A stretch of 64,000 nucleotides of DNA, taken from Phenylobacterium sp. (GTDB lineage: Bacteria; Pseudomonadota; Alphaproteobacteria; Caulobacterales; Caulobacteraceae). Made by a program: the position numbers and the translations under genes. The stretch covers positions 1 through 64,000 of the forward strand of contig NZ_SCVD01000026.1 in the NCBI RefSeq assembly GCF_004297125.1, given 5' to 3'. The notes under the pieces were generated by a model, which was not told the DNA's origin, ran no database searches, and saw only the letters and a list, made by a program, of their open reading frames with translations. Shown here piece after piece: positions 61,632-64,000 of the stretch. Each line of letters starts with the position of its first letter. The stretch's first letter is position 1.

Positions 61632-61685
61632 CTATAGGGCGGGACAAGAATGGTCGCCACGCGGGCGATACGAGGGGGGAGACAA

Positions 61686-63890
61686 ATGTCAGCCATCATG
61701 CGCTGGGGTGTGGCGGGGGCCTTGCTGATGGGCTCGCCCGCGGCAGCACAGACCATCGCCGACGACACAGTCGTCACCGAACTGGTCGTCACCGCGCGCA
61801 AGCGCGAGGAGCGTCTTCAGGATGTGCCGGCGGCCGGCAGCGTCCTGACGGGTGAGCGGGTCCAGGAATCGGGCGGCGCCACCGACCTGCGCAACCTGGC
61901 CACCCTGCTGCCGGGCGTGAGCCTGGTCGACAACGACAACGTCAACAGCGAGTTCGCCATCCGCGGAGCCGGCCAGGCCGGGCGGAACGTCAACGCCGAC
62001 TCTGCGATCGCCCTGATCCGCAACGGCGCACAGGTGACGGGCGGCAACATCGGCGGTCGGGGCTTCGCCCGCATGGACCTGTTCGACGTCGGCCAGATCG
62101 AGGTGCTGCGTGGGGCGCAGGGCTCGCTCTACGGCGCGAATGCCGTGGGCGGGGTCATCTCGGTGGCGAGCGAGGCGCCCGGCCGCGAGTTCTCCGCGCA
62201 GCTTGAGGGCGGCTACAACTTCAACATGGAGGGGATCAACGCCGTCGGCATCGTGAACCTGCCGCTGAACGACGTGCTCGCCCTGCGGGTCGGCGTCGAT
62301 ATCACCGAGGAGTACGGCGGGCGGGTCTACAACACGTTCCGCAAGGAGAATGTCGACGGCGGCGACTACCGTGGCGCCCGCGTGGCGCTGGCCTTCACGC
62401 CGGACGACGCCTTCCGCGCCGTCCTGACCCTGGATGTTTCGCGACTGGATGACCCAGTGGGCGCCCAAGTCGACATCTCGCGGCGCAAGTACCCGGCGAT
62501 ACCCGAGACCTACGACTATCAGACGCAGACCGAGGCGAACACCAAGCAACGGCTCCGGCAGAACGTCGCCAACGGCAACCTCGTCATCAACGCCGACCTG
62601 GGCGCGGTGCAGCTCACCTCCAGCACAAACATCCGATGGCGCGACTCGCTGGCCATCGCCGACGACGACGGCCGATACCCAGGCGCCCCGCTGCTGGCGA
62701 ACGGCCAACCGAACATCGCGGGCGGCGCCACGTGCCGCAACAACAACTGCTATTCGACCATCGCCGACCAGGTGAACGTGTTCTACCAGGAGGTCCGGCT
62801 CAACGGGACCTGGGGCGCGCTCGACTGGACCGCCGGCGGCGACTTCCGCAAGCTCAGCGACAGCTACATCGTCGTCAGCCTCGGGCGCATGAACGGCGCG
62901 GCGCCCGTCCCGGCCTCGTATGCAATCCTGGACAGCGACAACCGAACGGTCGGCGCCTTCGGGACCGGCGCCTACAAGATCACGCCGACGGTGACCATCG
63001 AGGGCAGTCTCCGGTGGACGCAGGACCAGAAGGAGCTGTTCGGCGGCCTGTCCAACGGCGCCCCCATGGTCGGCAGCATCCCGAAGCGCGAACGAACCTT
63101 CGTCAACTGGACCTATGGCGGCTCGCTCAGCTGGCGGCCGACCACCCGCCTCAATCTCTATGCCCGCTTCGCCACCGGCTTCCGCGCGGGCGGGTACAAC
63201 CGCGACTTCGGCACGTCGAACGTCCTGCCGGGCGCCCCGGCGACGCCGCTGGCCTATGACGAGGAGAGCAGCAAGGCCTACGAAGTGGGCGTCAAGTACG
63301 AGATGTCACGCGCCCTGCAGGTGAGCGCCGCTGCGTTCAAGACGGACTACGACGACGTCCTGGTGAGCGACACCGGCACGCGCTTCGCGGCGCAGGGCGG
63401 CGGGCAGTTCATCTATCTGGACAACCTCGGCGACGCGAAGGCCGATGGGGTGGAGATCGAGCTGAACGGCATCCTCGCCCCGCCCGTGATCGGGGGACGG
63501 TTCGTCTACACGCTTTCGGGAACCTGGCTCGACTCGAAGATCCGCTCGCCCATCGGCATCATCGACGGCAACAAGCTGAACGGCGCGCCGGACTTCGCGA
63601 TGACCGCCAACGCCACATGGTCGCGACCGATCGCCGGAAGGATCGAGGGCTTCCTCAACGCCAACTACAAGGGCGAGTGGGACGGCTTCTACAACATCAC
63701 CAATCTGCAGAGCCGGGATCAGAACCGCGATTTGTCCCTGCGCGCCGGCATTCGCCATGGAATGGACTGGGAAGTGGCGCTGAAGGCCTCCAACGTCCTG
63801 AACCAGCGCTACGAGTTCTTCTACGGAACGGGCTTCCTCGCGGCGACGCCGGGGCCGGAGTACATCCTGCAGTTCCGCAGCCGGTTCTAG
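61686..63890 (+). CDS. TonB-dependent receptor
   Basis: A 734-residue outer-membrane receptor; signal peptide to about residue 19 (LLMGSPAAA-QT). ELVVTARKREERLQDVPAA is the TonB box and plug start, VLRGAQGSLYGANAVGGVIS closes the plug, and the barrel ends in QFRSRF. The start is ATG 61686 with GGGGGGAGACAA before it. It is of the same A-R-K-R-E-E plug subfamily as the receptor at 18044. The next gene begins 12 bp after its stop, so receptor and a Tat-exported protein form an operon, divergent from the DUF1254/esterase pair. Confidence 0.92.
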   Translation: MSAIMRWGVAGALLMGSPAAAQTIADDTVVTELVVTARKREERLQDVPAAGSVLTGERVQESGGATDLRNLATLLPGVSLVDNDNVNSEFAIRGAGQAGRNVNADSAIALIRNGAQVTGGNIGGRGFARMDLFDVGQIEVLRGAQGSLYGANAVGGVISVASEAPGREFSAQLEGGYNFNMEGINAVGIVNLPLNDVLALRVGVDITEEYGGRVYNTFRKENVDGGDYRGARVALAFTPDDAFRAVLTLDVSRLDDPVGAQVDISRRKYPAIPETYDYQTQTEANTKQRLRQNVANGNLVINADLGAVQLTSSTNIRWRDSLAIADDDGRYPGAPLLANGQPNIAGGATCRNNNCYSTIADQVNVFYQEVRLNGTWGALDWTAGGDFRKLSDSYIVVSLGRMNGAAPVPASYAILDSDNRTVGAFGTGAYKITPTVTIEGSLRWTQDQKELFGGLSNGAPMVGSIPKRERTFVNWTYGGSLSWRPTTRLNLYARFATGFRAGGYNRDFGTSNVLPGAPATPLAYDEESSKAYEVGVKYEMSRALQVSAAAFKTDYDDVLVSDTGTRFAAQGGGQFIYLDNLGDAKADGVEIELNGILAPPVIGGRFVYTLSGTWLDSKIRSPIGIIDGNKLNGAPDFAMTANATWSRPIAGRIEGFLNANYKGEWDGFYNITNLQSRDQNRDLSLRAGIRHGMDWEVALKASNVLNQRYEFFYGTGFLAATPGPEYILQFRSRF

Positions 63891-63902
63891 GGGAGGGCGA
63901 CG

Positions 63903-64000
63903 ATGGAGCCTGACCGCTCGGGGCCGCGGATCGATCGGCGGCGGCTACTGGCCGCCGGCGCAAGCCTGCTCGCCCTCGGCGCCGCGCCGCTGGCCCAGGC
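63903..64000 (+). CDS. N-terminus of a Tat-exported protein (truncated by window end)
   Basis: 32 codons are visible from ATG 63903, preceded by GGGGAGGGCGACG. They encode IDRRRLLAAGASLLALGAAP then LAQA: a twin-arginine signal with an RRR motif, a hydrophobic core and a cleavage-like AQA. The mature protein lies beyond the window. Its close spacing to the receptor gene suggests a periplasmic enzyme acting on the imported compound. Confidence 0.75.
   Translation, partial: MEPDRSGPRIDRRRLLAAGASLLALGAAPLAQ

Overview
The window is GC-rich chromosomal DNA, probably from an alphaproteobacterium of the Caulobacter/Phenylobacterium type. The evidence is four TonB-dependent receptors, a TonB receptor next to a TPR/2OG-Fe(II) oxygenase gene, the bifunctional RhaEW enzyme, and frequent ATGA/GTGA overlaps between genes. 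The genus is an inference. No rRNA, intact tRNA, CRISPR array or transposase was seen.

1-1.8 kb: a scar of a mobile element or decayed DNA. It holds the 3' end of an unrecognised gene, a sequence resembling a tRNA/tmRNA 3' end, a fragment of a zinc-type quinone oxidoreductase, and two adjacent small HTH (AlpA/excisionase-like) genes. One of these appears frameshifted.

1.8-23.2 kb: a catabolic island of about 17 genes. It encodes two AMP-forming acyl-CoA ligases (one feruloyl-CoA-synthase-like), three SDRs, a DapB-like reductase, a nitronate-monooxygenase-like flavoprotein, two thiolases, a carotenoid/stilbene-type double-bond-cleaving dioxygenase, five NTF2-fold proteins, a TonB receptor and a DUF1295 membrane reductase. 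It also encodes three paralogous tandem-domain HxlR regulators. A 20-bp motif (consensus about GTAACTTGCATAACCGTACT) recurs 56-88 bp before most transcription-unit starts here and was not seen in the intergenic regions I examined further right. It looks like a shared promoter/operator, so the island reads as one regulon. The substrate is unknown; an apocarotenoid, terpenoid, stilbenoid or phenylpropanoid is plausible.

23.4-33.2 kb: a minus-strand peptide-scavenging group of TonB receptor, secreted M14 carboxypeptidase-like protein and secreted M20 amidohydrolase, followed by the TPR/2OG-Fe(II) oxygenase gene.

33.3-42.5 kb: core amino-acid metabolism on the minus strand. It holds an XRE-cupin regulator with kbl-tdh (threonine to glycine and acetyl-CoA) and gltB-gltD (glutamate synthase). 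The Tdh has lost all four structural-zinc cysteines.

42.8-58.5 kb: an L-rhamnoside utilisation locus. It has a TonB receptor, a secreted esterase, a GH106 rhamnosidase, a DeoR-type regulator, rhamnose isomerase RhaI, RhaEW, rhamnulokinase RhaK, a FucP-type permease and a secreted serine hydrolase. A TCAAAAYAGATCG element precedes both rhaK and the permease gene.

58.6-64 kb: a secreted type-B carboxylesterase, a Tat-exported DUF1254/DUF1214 protein, a divergent TonB receptor, and the start of another Tat-exported protein cut by the window edge.
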